A stretch of DNA of 60,225 bases from JBASRP01 sp044866075 (GTDB lineage: Bacteria > Actinomycetota > AC-67): contig JBIOTQ010000046.1 in assembly GCA_044866075.1 (NCBI GenBank), positions 1 through 60,225 on the forward strand, written 5' to 3'. Of this stretch, positions 26,179 through 34,762 are shown piece after piece (within the stretch, counting starts at the first letter, position 1; each line of letters begins with the position of its first letter). The position numbers were made by a program, and so were the translations under genes. The notes beneath the pieces were generated by a model. That model did no database searches. It saw only the letters and a list, made by a program, of their open reading frames with translations, and had not been told where the DNA came from.

Positions 26179-26586
26179 CTACGGGGTGTTCGCTTCTATG
26201 TGTTTCGCGGTGTCCGTGTAGTGCCGGAGCCGCGTGATCCTGCCTTCGTCGTTGAACGCCCAGAGGTGGAGCTCGTCGTCTGAAAAGCGCTTCCCCGTCG
26301 CACCCACGGTGAATTCGACGTGGATGGAAGCGGCGATCTCGTTTCCACCCTCGAGAAGGTTGCGAAGCTCCAGGCTGTGCATCTCGATGCCGCTGAGGCT
26401 GTCGAGCCACTCGGCGACCCCATCCTTCCCGCGCCGCGGGAGCATGTAGACGATGCCTGCCTTCTGGGAGCTGTTGTCTTCCCAGGCCTCCCAGGCGACA
26501 TCGTCCGCGATGGCGTCGAAGATCGGGCTAGGGTCGCCCCGGCCGAAAGACTCGTAAATCCCCCGGACGGTCTCGGCGTTGCTCAT
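26179..26586 (-). CDS. SnoaL-like/ketosteroid-isomerase-fold protein
   Basis: This 135-residue NTF2-fold protein shows ETVRGIYESFGRGDPSPIFDAIADDVAWE at the N-terminus and ELHLWAFNDEGRITRLRHYTDTAKH at the C-terminus, both typical of SnoaL-like proteins. No catalytic function can be assigned. It lies just downstream of the acyltransferase gene (16 bp) on the same strand and may share its transcript. Confidence 0.8.
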   Translation of the reverse strand: MSNAETVRGIYESFGRGDPSPIFDAIADDVAWEAWEDNSSQKAGIVYMLPRRGKDGVAEWLDSLSGIEMHSLELRNLLEGGNEIAASIHVEFTVGATGKRFSDDELHLWAFNDEGRITRLRHYTDTAKHIEANTP

Positions 26587-26602
26587 GACTCATCCCCGTT
26601 CG

Positions 26603-27250
26603 TTACTCGGTTCTTTTCGGTTCGCGCGAGTACCGGTCGACTCTCTCCTTGCCCGTCAGCGAAGCGATCGCGTCCATGACCTCGTCGGTGAAGCGACGGT
26701 AGGCCTCGTAGGGGTCCTCGCCGGTGCCCATCTTGAAGTAGAGAGCCGGGCCGATGCGGACCTCGCACTTCAGCGGACGGGCCATGATCTTGCCTTTCGG
26801 CAGTGCCTCGCGCGTGTTCATCACGCCGATCGGGATCACCGGCGCGGCGGTCATCTCGGCGATACGCGCGACGCCGGTGTAGCCCTTGTACACGCGACCG
26901 TCCGGGCTGCGCGTCCCCTCCGGATAGATGCCGAACTGCTTGCCCGATCGCACGCAGGCGGCCGCGTGCTCGAGAGCTTCGTGCTCGGGCGCGTCCCGGT
27001 TCACCGGGATGACCCCGACCGACTTGAAGAACCACGCTTGCTTCGGAGTGATGACGTACTCGACCTTCGCGAGCCAGTAGATCGGTCTCCGCAACACGCC
27101 GCCGACGACCACGGGGTCGAGTCCGGACTGATGGTTCGAGGCCAGAATCACTCCCCCGCGCTTGGGAAGATTCTCACGGCCCGTGACCCGGACCCGCCAG
27201 TACAGGCGGATCGGTCCGGTGAGGATGAGCCACCACAGGCGATAGAACAA
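26603..27250 (-). CDS. 1-acyl-sn-glycerol-3-phosphate acyltransferase (PlsC family)
   Basis: This membrane-associated acyltransferase of phospholipid synthesis adds the second fatty acid to lysophosphatidic acid. The 215 residues show the NHxxxxD catalytic motif (SNHQSGLDPVVVGG), the IPVNRD block, the substrate motif YPEGTRSPDG and IPIGVMNT. A hydrophobic N-terminus (FYRLWWLILTGPIRLYWRV) would anchor it. Paralogues of this size are common in actinobacteria and may have other acyl acceptors. Confidence 0.88.
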   Translation of the reverse strand: MFYRLWWLILTGPIRLYWRVRVTGRENLPKRGGVILASNHQSGLDPVVVGGVLRRPIYWLAKVEYVITPKQAWFFKSVGVIPVNRDAPEHEALEHAAACVRSGKQFGIYPEGTRSPDGRVYKGYTGVARIAEMTAAPVIPIGVMNTREALPKGKIMARPLKCEVRIGPALYFKMGTGEDPYEAYRRFTDEVMDAIASLTGKERVDRYSREPKRTE

Positions 27251-27330
27251 GTCGAGCCTCCGAGCTGTGTTCGTCCCAGCGCGTCGGCTGGATTATCTAC
27301 CAGATGGTAGAGAAAGTCACGGCGCGCCGG

Positions 27331-28683
27331 TCAGACGACGCGGGAGATGAACTCTTCGAGCTGGCGGAGGTTGCGCACCTCGATCATCCCGTCGGCGTGG
27401 TGTGCGTACTCCGACGCGATCGAGTCGCCGGTATCCCAGTAGCGGATCGGCTCGGGGTTCAGCCAGAAGACGCGGCGCGCCTTCTGCTTGAGGGCCTTGA
27501 TGACCCACGCCTGGGAGGAGCGGTAGTTGTTCCTCGCGTCGCCCAGCACGAGGACGGAGGCGCGCGGGCCGACGCTCTCGCCGTAGTTCTGCCAGAAGCG
27601 CTCGAGGGAAGTGCCGTAGTCGGAGTGGCCGTCGAGCCAGACGACGTTCGCCTCCGCCTGCATGCGGTCGACGGCCTCGACGAAGTCTTCGGAGTCGAAG
27701 AAGTGCGTCACTTCGTCGAGCGTGTCGACGAACACGAAGGACCGCACGCGGGAGAACTGCGACTGGAAAGCGTGCACGAACATCAGCGTGAAACGCGCGA
27801 ACGCCGAGACCGAACCGGAGATGTCGCACAGGAGGAAGAGCTCCGGCTTGTGGATCGTGCGATGCCGGTATCGCGTGTCGAAGGGCACGCCGCCGGTCGA
27901 GAGGGAATGACGCACCGTCTTGCGGACGTCGAGGCGCCCGCGCCGCGCGTGCTTGCGCCGCATCGCGAGACGGGTCGCGAGCTTTCGCGCCAGCGGCCGG
28001 ATCGCGCGCCGCAGCTGCGCGATCTCGTCGCGGGTCGCGCGTACGAACTCGAGGTCCTCGGGCAGGGGCCGTACGGCGTGGCGGGCGACGGCCTCGGGGC
28101 CGCGGTGTTCGGCCAGGCGACGGCGGACCTCGGCGTCGACCTCGGCGCGGAACGCGCGCACGCGCTCCTCGAACTCGTCCTTCCAGAGCTGCCGTTCCAG
28201 AGCGGTGAGGTCGTCGCGACCCGAGAGCTCCTCCATCAGGCGGCGCATCATCAGGTCGAGGTCGACGACGCGGAAGACGCGGTACTGGAAGTACGGGCTG
28301 CCGCCTTGGGGCATCTCCACGCGGCCGAACGCGGCGACGGCGCGCCGGGCCATGTCGCGCAACCCGGACGCGTCGCCCGACAGGAGCGCGCGGTAGAGAT
28401 CCTCGAGGTAGTCCTCGGGGGTCTGCTCGCCCTCTTCCGCGTCGCGCGCGTCGGTCGCCTCGGGCGTGGGTGCGGCGCCGAAGTAGAGGTCGAAGAGCGT
28501 GTCGAAGGCCGGGCGGTGCGCGTCGCTCTTCACCATCGTGGTCGCCAGCGCGGCGCGGAACGCGTCGCGATCGTCGAACGGGACGTGGCCCAGCGCGCGC
28601 AGCGCGTCGATGTTCTCGCTCGCCGCGACCGGCACGCCGGCCTTCCGGAGGGCGTGCGTGAAGTCCAGGAGCCGGGTGAGCAC
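27331..28683 (-). CDS. CoxE-like von Willebrand factor A domain protein
   Basis: This 450-residue protein has a helical N-terminal half (MLTRLLDFTHALRKAGVPVAASENIDAL) and a C-terminal VWA domain with the MIDAS metal site: LLCDISGSVSAFARF (DxSxS), a Thr further on, and SDYGTSLERFWQNYGES with the last Asp in VLVLGDARNNYRSS. Such proteins pair with MoxR ATPases in metal-centre or complex maturation, as CoxD/CoxE do for CO dehydrogenase. A moxR gene lies two genes upstream on the same strand, with a DUF559 gene between. No CO dehydrogenase genes are in the window. Confidence 0.88.
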   Translation of the reverse strand: MLTRLLDFTHALRKAGVPVAASENIDALRALGHVPFDDRDAFRAALATTMVKSDAHRPAFDTLFDLYFGAAPTPEATDARDAEEGEQTPEDYLEDLYRALLSGDASGLRDMARRAVAAFGRVEMPQGGSPYFQYRVFRVVDLDLMMRRLMEELSGRDDLTALERQLWKDEFEERVRAFRAEVDAEVRRRLAEHRGPEAVARHAVRPLPEDLEFVRATRDEIAQLRRAIRPLARKLATRLAMRRKHARRGRLDVRKTVRHSLSTGGVPFDTRYRHRTIHKPELFLLCDISGSVSAFARFTLMFVHAFQSQFSRVRSFVFVDTLDEVTHFFDSEDFVEAVDRMQAEANVVWLDGHSDYGTSLERFWQNYGESVGPRASVLVLGDARNNYRSSQAWVIKALKQKARRVFWLNPEPIRYWDTGDSIASEYAHHADGMIEVRNLRQLEEFISRVV

Positions 28684-28692
28684 AAGCTCACT

Positions 28693-29664
28693 CTACCGGG
28701 CGAGCGCCTGCTGGACCCAGGCCACGACCTGCTCGGGGTGCTCCTCGATGTGTTTCGCCGTGACGTGCAGGACGCGCCAACCCAGCGTAAGTAGCTCGTT
28801 CCCGCGAGCACGGTCGTGATCGAATGCTCGTCGTCCGCCGTGGTAGCGGAAGCCGTCCGCTTCGATCGCGACGCGTTGCGCCGGGTACGCGAAGTCCAGC
28901 CGGCCCACCAAGCGATCTTCGTCGTTGACGACGTACTGCAGCATGGGGAGCGGCAATCCAGCTCCCCGTAGAACTCTGAGCACGGACGCCTCCAACGGAC
29001 TGTCGGTGAAGCCGACTGTTGCTCGTGCGTCCACGAGCTGCCTCAGTACAGGCGTTCCACGACGACGTCGAGGGATGGCGTCTTGCAACCAGCGCTCAAG
29101 GAACGGCAACGAAACCAGCCGTCGACGGAGGCATTCGTCGAGACTTTGCTCGACGACGTCGGGGGACTCCACAGCGGCAAGATCAAGCAGCGTGCGGGCC
29201 GGCTTCGTAACGGGGATCCCATCGATCGTGATGACGTCGTCGGCAGGGATGCCTTTGGGCGCAGAGTGAAGCGTGACTTCGAGCGGCCCGACAGGGCGTC
29301 GATTGCGATTCCTTCGTACGGTGAGCTCCACGCGGCCCTGATCGAAACGGGTCATCCCTCGCATGACGAGAGCGGATCGATGCGACAGCGCGCTTCCGTC
29401 GCCGAAATGCAGGCAAGTCGCGAGTACCAGCTGACGCCATGTCTCGGTCGTGCCCGCGAGGCGGTAAACGGACGGATACAACCACTCCCAGCGTCCGACG
29501 CGAAGGCGCCACTCGATCGCGGCCCTCGTCGCTCCACACGCGAGCGCCTGCGCGCGCGTGAAGATGCCGTGCTGTTCGCCGGCGATGCGCCCGATGCGCC
29601 GGTCGATCGACGCATGTGTGTGATGGTGCTCGTATAGCGAGGTCATCCACACACGCGATACCAC
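28693..29664 (-). CDS. AbiEi-like antitoxin/regulator domain fused to a DUF559 nuclease-like domain
   Basis: This 323-residue protein has, near the N-terminus, the winged-helix pattern of AbiEi-type antitoxins (IAGEQHGIFTRAQALACGATRAAIEWRLRVG, then WLYPSVYRLAG and ALSHRSALVM). The C-terminal 100 residues are a DUF559/Vsr-like nuclease fold (RLDFAYPAQRVAIEADGFRYH and FDHDRARGNELLTLGWRVLHVT). This fusion is frequent in actinobacterial genomes and its function is not settled; no AbiEii toxin gene lies beside it. The start is GTG 29664 or ATG 29646. It sits between the moxR and VWA genes, 9 bp from the latter. Confidence 0.78.
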   Translation of the reverse strand: MVSRVWMTSLYEHHHTHASIDRRIGRIAGEQHGIFTRAQALACGATRAAIEWRLRVGRWEWLYPSVYRLAGTTETWRQLVLATCLHFGDGSALSHRSALVMRGMTRFDQGRVELTVRRNRNRRPVGPLEVTLHSAPKGIPADDVITIDGIPVTKPARTLLDLAAVESPDVVEQSLDECLRRRLVSLPFLERWLQDAIPRRRRGTPVLRQLVDARATVGFTDSPLEASVLRVLRGAGLPLPMLQYVVNDEDRLVGRLDFAYPAQRVAIEADGFRYHGGRRAFDHDRARGNELLTLGWRVLHVTAKHIEEHPEQVVAWVQQALAR

Positions 29665-29724
29665 CTGGCGCAGCTCGATGCCGCTGTGCGAGCCTGGATC
29701 GCGAGGCGAGTCCGGAACGAGCCC

Positions 29725-30606
29725 TTAGTTGTCGCGCGGGTTCGGCGCGATCTTCAGGTGGCCGGCGACCTTCTCGACGTCGGACTGGAACTTCAGCAGC
29801 ACGGTCAGCGTGCGCTGCGCGGTGGCCTCGTCGAGCTCGGTCACGCCGAGGTGCAGCAGGGTACGCGCCCAGTCGAGCGTCTCCGCAATCGACGGTGCTT
29901 TCTTCAGCTCCATCGCGCGGATCGAACGCACCAGCCGCACGATCTGGTCGGCGAGTATCTCGGGCAGCTCGGGCACGCGCGTCAGAACGATCGCCTTCTC
30001 GCGCTCGATGTCGGGGTAGTCGAGGTACAGGTACAGGCAGCGCCGCTTCAGCGCCTCGGACAGCTCCCGCGTGTTGTTGGACGTCAGGAAGACGAACGGG
30101 ATCTGCTTCGCGACCACGGTTCCCATCTCGGGGATGGAGACCTGGAAGTCGGAGAGGAGCTCGAGCAGCAATCCCTCGAACTCGAAATCGGTCTTGTCGA
30201 TCTCGTCGATCAGCAGCACCGTTTGCTCGTTCGAGCGGATCGCGGCGAGAAGGGGACGCTCCAGGAGGAAGTCCTCGGAGAAGATGTTCGTCTCGACCTC
30301 TTCCCAGCTCTGCTCGCGGCCTTGCTCTGCCTGGATCCGCAACAGCTGCTTCTTGTAGTTCCACTCGTAGAGGGCCTTGGCTTCGTCGACGCCCTCGTAG
30401 CACTGCAGGCGGATCAGCTTCGCGCGGAGAGCGCGGGCTACGGCCTTCGCGAGCTCGGTCTTGCCGGTGCCGGCCGGTCCCTCGACGAGGACGGGCTTGC
30501 CGAGCCGGTCGGCGAGGAAGACGACCGTCGCGATCGATTCGTCGGAGAGGTAATCGCCCTCGCGCAGACGGTCGACGACCTCGGGCGGCGTGCCGAAACG
30601 GCTCAC
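29725..30606 (-). CDS. MoxR-family AAA+ ATPase
   Basis: This 293-residue chaperone-like ATPase has Walker A GPAGTGKTELAKAVA (about residues 43-57), Walker B LLIDEIDKTD, sensor 1 FLTSNNTRELSEALKRRCLYLYLDYP and a C-terminal lid. MoxR proteins help mature metalloenzymes or complexes, working with VWA partners such as the one encoded at 27331-28683. The start is GTG 30606, overlapping the DinB gene stop by 4 bp (GTGA). An in-frame longer reading runs antisense to no domain and is rejected. Confidence 0.92.
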   Translation of the reverse strand: MSRFGTPPEVVDRLREGDYLSDESIATVVFLADRLGKPVLVEGPAGTGKTELAKAVARALRAKLIRLQCYEGVDEAKALYEWNYKKQLLRIQAEQGREQSWEEVETNIFSEDFLLERPLLAAIRSNEQTVLLIDEIDKTDFEFEGLLLELLSDFQVSIPEMGTVVAKQIPFVFLTSNNTRELSEALKRRCLYLYLDYPDIEREKAIVLTRVPELPEILADQIVRLVRSIRAMELKKAPSIAETLDWARTLLHLGVTELDEATAQRTLTVLLKFQSDVEKVAGHLKIAPNPRDN

Positions 30607-31043
30607 ACGGATCCCAGGAAGGTGTCGAGCTGCTCGATGTGCTCGTCGTAGTGGCCGTGCGCGTTGCCTTCGACGATGCGCACGAGATTCTCGCCGAGGT
30701 CGTTCGGGAGGAGCGCGATCTCCTCGCGGAAGCGGTGCCGGGCCGCGCCCGACATCACGCGCACATCGTGAAGGGATAGCTCCTTGCTCTTCTCGTACTG
30801 ATCGCGGTTGAACTCGTCGACCGGCGGATACTCGGGCAACGTGCCCAACGTGCGCAGAACCTCGAAGCGGTCCATCGTCACCGCGTGCCACGCGGCGATA
30901 TGCGCGAGGACGTCCTTCGCCGTCCAGTCACCGTTCACGCCCGGGCGCAGCCAATCCTCCTCGCTCAGCCGCTCGAGGCGTGCGTGCAGCTCCTTCCAGC
31001 CGAGATCCTCGGCGTCGAGGAGATCTTGTTTCAGTCGGCTCAT
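30603..31043 (-). CDS. DinB-like four-helix protein (ClbS/DfsB type)
   Basis: This 146-residue protein has the DinB fold pattern: LERLSEEDWLRPGVNGDWTAKDVLAHIAAWHAVTMDR with the first metal His, and HGHYDEHIEQLD with the last two. Such proteins are metal-dependent hydrolases or thiol transferases with few known substrates. It is coupled to proA upstream (4-bp ATGA overlap) and moxR downstream (4-bp overlap). Its job in this operon is unknown. Confidence 0.82.
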   Translation of the reverse strand: MSRLKQDLLDAEDLGWKELHARLERLSEEDWLRPGVNGDWTAKDVLAHIAAWHAVTMDRFEVLRTLGTLPEYPPVDEFNRDQYEKSKELSLHDVRVMSGAARHRFREEIALLPNDLGENLVRIVEGNAHGHYDEHIEQLDTFLGSV

Positions 31044-32293
31044 GCGCGTACCTGCCCTTCGCCTTCCACGATGTACTTGTACGAGGTGAGCTCCGCGAGC
31101 GCCATCGGGCCGCGTGCGTGGAGCTTCTGGTTAGAGATTCCGATCTCGGCGCCGAAACCGAACTCGCCGCCGTCGGCGAAGCGCGTGGACGCGTTGACCA
31201 TCACGCAGGCCGAGTCGACCTCGGCCGTGAAGCGGTTGGCGGCGGCGTAGTCCTCGGTGACGATCGCGTCGGTGTGGTTCGTGCCGTACGTGTTCACGTG
31301 CTCGATCGCGTCGTCGAGCGAGTCGACGACCTTCACCGCGAGAATCAGGTCGAGGTATTCGGCGCGCCAGTCCTCCTCGCTCGCCGCGGCGACCCGATCC
31401 GAATACGAGCGTGCGCGGTCGTCGCCGCGCAGCTCGACGCCGGCCGCGAGCAGCTCCTCGATCGCGCGCGGCAGGAAGGCGTCGGCCTTGGATCGATGGA
31501 CGAGCAACGTCTCGACCGCGTTGCACACACCGGGCCGCTGGGTCTTCGCGTTGATCAGGATCGGCAGCGCCTTCTGGAGGTCGGCGCTCGCGTCGACGTA
31601 GACGTGGCAGTTCCCGACGCCCGTCTCGATCACGGGCACCGTCGAATCCTCGACAGTCGTGCGGATCAGGTCGGCGCCACCGCGCGGGATCAGCACGTCG
31701 ACGTACTCGCGCATGCGCATCAGTTCCTTGGCACTCTCGCGATCGGTCGACGGGATCAGCTGCACGGTGTTCTCCGGGAGGCCGGCCTTGCGACCCGCGG
31801 TGTCGATGATCCGCGCAAGCGCGATGTTCGACGAGATCGCGATGCGCGAGCCGCGGAGGATGCAGGCGTTGCCGCTCTTCACGCACAAGCCGGCGGCGTC
31901 GACGGTCACGTTGGGCCGGGCCTCGTAGATGATCCCGACCACGCCGAGCGGGACGCGCACCTTGGTGATCCGCACGCCGTTCGGGAGCCGCCAGCCGTCG
32001 AGGACCTCGCCGATGGGGTCCTTGAGGCCGATGATGTCGGTGAGACCCGTCGCCATGCCGGAGATGCGCTCGGGTGTCAGGGTCAGACGGTCGATCAACG
32101 CGCCGGCGATCCCGTCGGCTTGCGCGCGTTCGAGGTCTTCGGTGTTGGCGTCGAGGATCTCGTCGGCGTTGTCCTCGAGGGCCGCCGCCATCGCGCGAAG
32201 GGCGTCGTTCTTGATCGCCGAGGTCGCGCCTGCGAGGCGCCGGCCGGCCGCGCGGGCGCGACGGCCTATGTCCAGGACTTCGCTCATCGTCAC
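31040..32293 (-). CDS. proA: Glutamate-5-semialdehyde dehydrogenase
   Basis: ProA reduces gamma-glutamyl phosphate with NADPH, the second step of proline synthesis. The 417 residues include VGIIYEARPNVTVDAAGLCVKSGN, the nucleophile Cys in RPGVCNAVETLLV, IPRGGADLI and the end TSYKYIVEGEGQVR. It starts at ATG 32293, overlapping proB by 4 bp; a second ATG two codons later is possible. It lies in the chain obgE-proB-proA-dinB-moxR. Confidence 0.97.
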   Translation of the reverse strand: MTMSEVLDIGRRARAAGRRLAGATSAIKNDALRAMAAALEDNADEILDANTEDLERAQADGIAGALIDRLTLTPERISGMATGLTDIIGLKDPIGEVLDGWRLPNGVRITKVRVPLGVVGIIYEARPNVTVDAAGLCVKSGNACILRGSRIAISSNIALARIIDTAGRKAGLPENTVQLIPSTDRESAKELMRMREYVDVLIPRGGADLIRTTVEDSTVPVIETGVGNCHVYVDASADLQKALPILINAKTQRPGVCNAVETLLVHRSKADAFLPRAIEELLAAGVELRGDDRARSYSDRVAAASEEDWRAEYLDLILAVKVVDSLDDAIEHVNTYGTNHTDAIVTEDYAAANRFTAEVDSACVMVNASTRFADGGEFGFGAEIGISNQKLHARGPMALAELTSYKYIVEGEGQVRA

Positions 32294-33405
32294 AGGATAA
32301 CCAGGGAGTCGCGGTGGATGACTTCCCTTCCGCCCTCGCGGATGCTGCGACCGCGCACGCCGTCGAGCTCGTCGGCGGAGTAGTTGACCAGGCCGCGCGC
32401 GAAGATCAGGTCGTCCGGCCCGGCGACCTCGACCGCGTCGCCGGAGGCGAACCGCCCGCGGTGGCCGGTGACGCCGGCCGGGAGCAGGCTCCTCCCGGCG
32501 TCGACCAATGCCTTCTTCGCGCCAGCGTCGACCTCGACCACGCCACGCGGCGACTGCGCGAACGCGATCCAGAGCTTGCGCGACGCCCCGCGCGCCCGGC
32601 GCGCCGGGATGAACGTGCCGACAATGTCGCCGCGCAGGACGTGCGACAGAACGTCCGGGCGGCGGGCGTTGGCGACGACGACGCCGACGCCCGACGCGCT
32701 CGCGATCTTCGCGGCCTCGACCTTGGACGCCATCCCGCCGGAGCCGATGTGGGTGCCGGCGCGCGCGCGGATCGCGGGGAGAGACGCGAGGTCGTCGATC
32801 TGGTCCATGACACCCGACGCGCTGCGCGCGGGATCAAGCGTGTGGATGCCCTCGACGTCCGACAGGATGACCAGCAGATCGGCGCGCACGAGGTTCGCCA
32901 CCAGCGCCGCGAGGCGGTCGTTGTCGCCGAACCGGATCTCGTCGACGGCGACCGTATCGTTCTCGTTCACGATCGGCACCACGCCGAGCGCGATCAATCG
33001 CGTCAGCGCAGCGTTCGCGTTGAGGTACCCCTTGCGGCGGATGAAATCGTCCTGGGTGAGGAGAACCTGCCCGACTTTCACGCGGCGCCGCGCGAACGCG
33101 CGCTGATAGGCGTGCATCAGGACGCCTTGACCCACGCTCGCGGCCGCCTGCAGCGTCGGGATGTCCGCCGGCTTACGCCGGAGGCCGAGCGGGTGCAGCC
33201 CGGCGGCGATCGCGCCCGACGAAACCAGGACGCAGGAGATGCCTTTGCGGTGCGCGCGCGAGAGTTCCGACGCGAGTCGCGAAACCTGCGTCTCGTCGAG
33301 CCCTCCGTCCGGCGCGGTGAGGCTCGACGACCCGACCTTCACGACGAGACGCCGCACCGAGGGCAGGGCCCGCGCGCGTCCGGTCCGCGACTTTCGGGAC
33401 GTCAC
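32290..33405 (-). CDS. proB: Glutamate 5-kinase with PUA domain
   Basis: ProB phosphorylates glutamate at the start of proline synthesis and is usually feedback-inhibited by proline. The 371 residues hold an amino acid kinase domain (LVVKVGSSSLT; SSGAIAAG; NENDTVAVDEIRFGDND; GTHIGSGGMASKVEAA) and a C-terminal PUA domain (about residues 280-360). Full length with PUA is as in E. coli. It overlaps obgE and proA by 4 bp at each side. Confidence 0.97.
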   Translation of the reverse strand: MTSRKSRTGRARALPSVRRLVVKVGSSSLTAPDGGLDETQVSRLASELSRAHRKGISCVLVSSGAIAAGLHPLGLRRKPADIPTLQAAASVGQGVLMHAYQRAFARRRVKVGQVLLTQDDFIRRKGYLNANAALTRLIALGVVPIVNENDTVAVDEIRFGDNDRLAALVANLVRADLLVILSDVEGIHTLDPARSASGVMDQIDDLASLPAIRARAGTHIGSGGMASKVEAAKIASASGVGVVVANARRPDVLSHVLRGDIVGTFIPARRARGASRKLWIAFAQSPRGVVEVDAGAKKALVDAGRSLLPAGVTGHRGRFASGDAVEVAGPDDLIFARGLVNYSADELDGVRGRSIREGGREVIHRDSLVIL

Positions 33406-34679
33406 GCGTCGCGCTCCGGGATGAACTCGAACGCCTCGGCTCCGATCCGCACCTCGTCGCCGGCCTGCGCGCCGGCACGCTGGAGCGCGTCCTCGACGCC
33501 GAGACCGACGAGCCGTTCCTGGACGTAGCGAACCGCGTCGGCATTGGTGAGGTCGAAGCGCGCCACGAGCTTTTCGGCGCGCGCGTCGCGCACGCGGTAC
33601 GCGCCGTTCTCGCGCACCACTTCGACCCGGACGGCATCGGGTCGGATCCGCAACACGGATGGTTCTTCCTCAGGTGGGTGCGCGTCGCGCTGTCCGGCGA
33701 CGGCGTTCGCGAGGGCGGCCGACAGCTGCTCGACGCCCTCGCCGGTCAGAGCGGAGACGGGGAAGAACGGGTAGGGCGCGGCGGCAGCGCGCGCCTCAGC
33801 GTCGCGTTCGCGCGCGGCGGCGAGGTCGATCTTGTTGCCCGCGACGACGGCGGGACGCTCGGTGAGAGCCGTGTCGTAGGCGGCCAGCTCGGCGCGCAGA
33901 ACTGCGAGCGCGGCTGCGGGGTCGTCCTCCGACAGATCGAGGACGTGGCACAGCACGCGACACCGCTCGAGATGCCGCAGGAACGCGAGCCCGAGACCGC
34001 GCCCTCGGGCTGCGCCCTCGATCAGACCCGGCACGTCGGCGACGACGAAGCGCGTTCCGCCGGTCTCGGCGACGCCGAGGTTCGGCGTCAAGGTCGTGAA
34101 CGGATAAGCGGCGATCTTGGGCGTCGCGGAGGACAGCTTCGCGACGAGCGACGACTTCCCGGCGTTCGGCAAGCCGACGAGACCGACATCCGCGAGGATG
34201 CGCAGCTCGAGCGAGAGCCAGCGCTCCTCGCCCGGCTCGCCCCGTTCGGCGAACGCGGGCGCGCGCCGGCGCGCCGTAGCGAGCGCCGCGTTCCCGCGGC
34301 CGCCGCGGCCGCCGCGTGCGGCAACGAAGGTCGCACCCTCCTCGACGAGGTCGGCCAGAACGGTGCCGGCGTCGTCCCGCACCAGCGTTCCCGCGGGGGC
34401 GGCGACGATCCGGTCCTCCCCCGCCGGACCGTGCCGGTCGGATCCCTGTCCGTGCCGTCCCCGGTCGGCTTTCACGTGAGGCGCGCGGGCCAGCTCGGCG
34501 AGCGTCGCCACGCCCGGCGTCACAAGAAGGACGACCGAACCCCCGTCACCGCCGTTGCCGCCGTCCGGACCCCCCTTCGGCCGGTACTTCTCGCGGCGGA
34601 ACGAAGCGGCGCCGTTGCCGCCATCCCCTCCGCGCACCTGGATGCGCGCCTCGTCCACGAAATCCTTGTTCTTCTGCAT
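33402..34679 (-). CDS. obgE: GTPase ObgE/CgtA
   Basis: Obg is an essential GTPase of 50S subunit assembly and stress control. The 425 residues show the glycine-rich Obg fold (VRGGDGGNGAASFRREKY), the G domain (GLPNAGKSSLVA; DVPGLIEGAARGRGLG; GNKID; VSALTGEGVEQL) and a C-terminal OCT domain (VARFDLTNADAVRYVQERL). The start is ATG 34679 (MQKNKDFVDEARI). In actinobacteria obg normally follows rpmA; here a plus-strand gene separates them. proB follows with a 4-bp overlap. Confidence 0.97.
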   Translation of the reverse strand: MQKNKDFVDEARIQVRGGDGGNGAASFRREKYRPKGGPDGGNGGDGGSVVLLVTPGVATLAELARAPHVKADRGRHGQGSDRHGPAGEDRIVAAPAGTLVRDDAGTVLADLVEEGATFVAARGGRGGRGNAALATARRRAPAFAERGEPGEERWLSLELRILADVGLVGLPNAGKSSLVAKLSSATPKIAAYPFTTLTPNLGVAETGGTRFVVADVPGLIEGAARGRGLGLAFLRHLERCRVLCHVLDLSEDDPAAALAVLRAELAAYDTALTERPAVVAGNKIDLAAARERDAEARAAAAPYPFFPVSALTGEGVEQLSAALANAVAGQRDAHPPEEEPSVLRIRPDAVRVEVVRENGAYRVRDARAEKLVARFDLTNADAVRYVQERLVGLGVEDALQRAGAQAGDEVRIGAEAFEFIPERDA

Positions 34680-34762
34680 GATCGTCCGACTCTTCCGATC
34701 CGCTCGCCCGCCCCGACGAATGCACTGTAGCAAGCACCTTCAACGGCTTTTGGAGGGTACGA

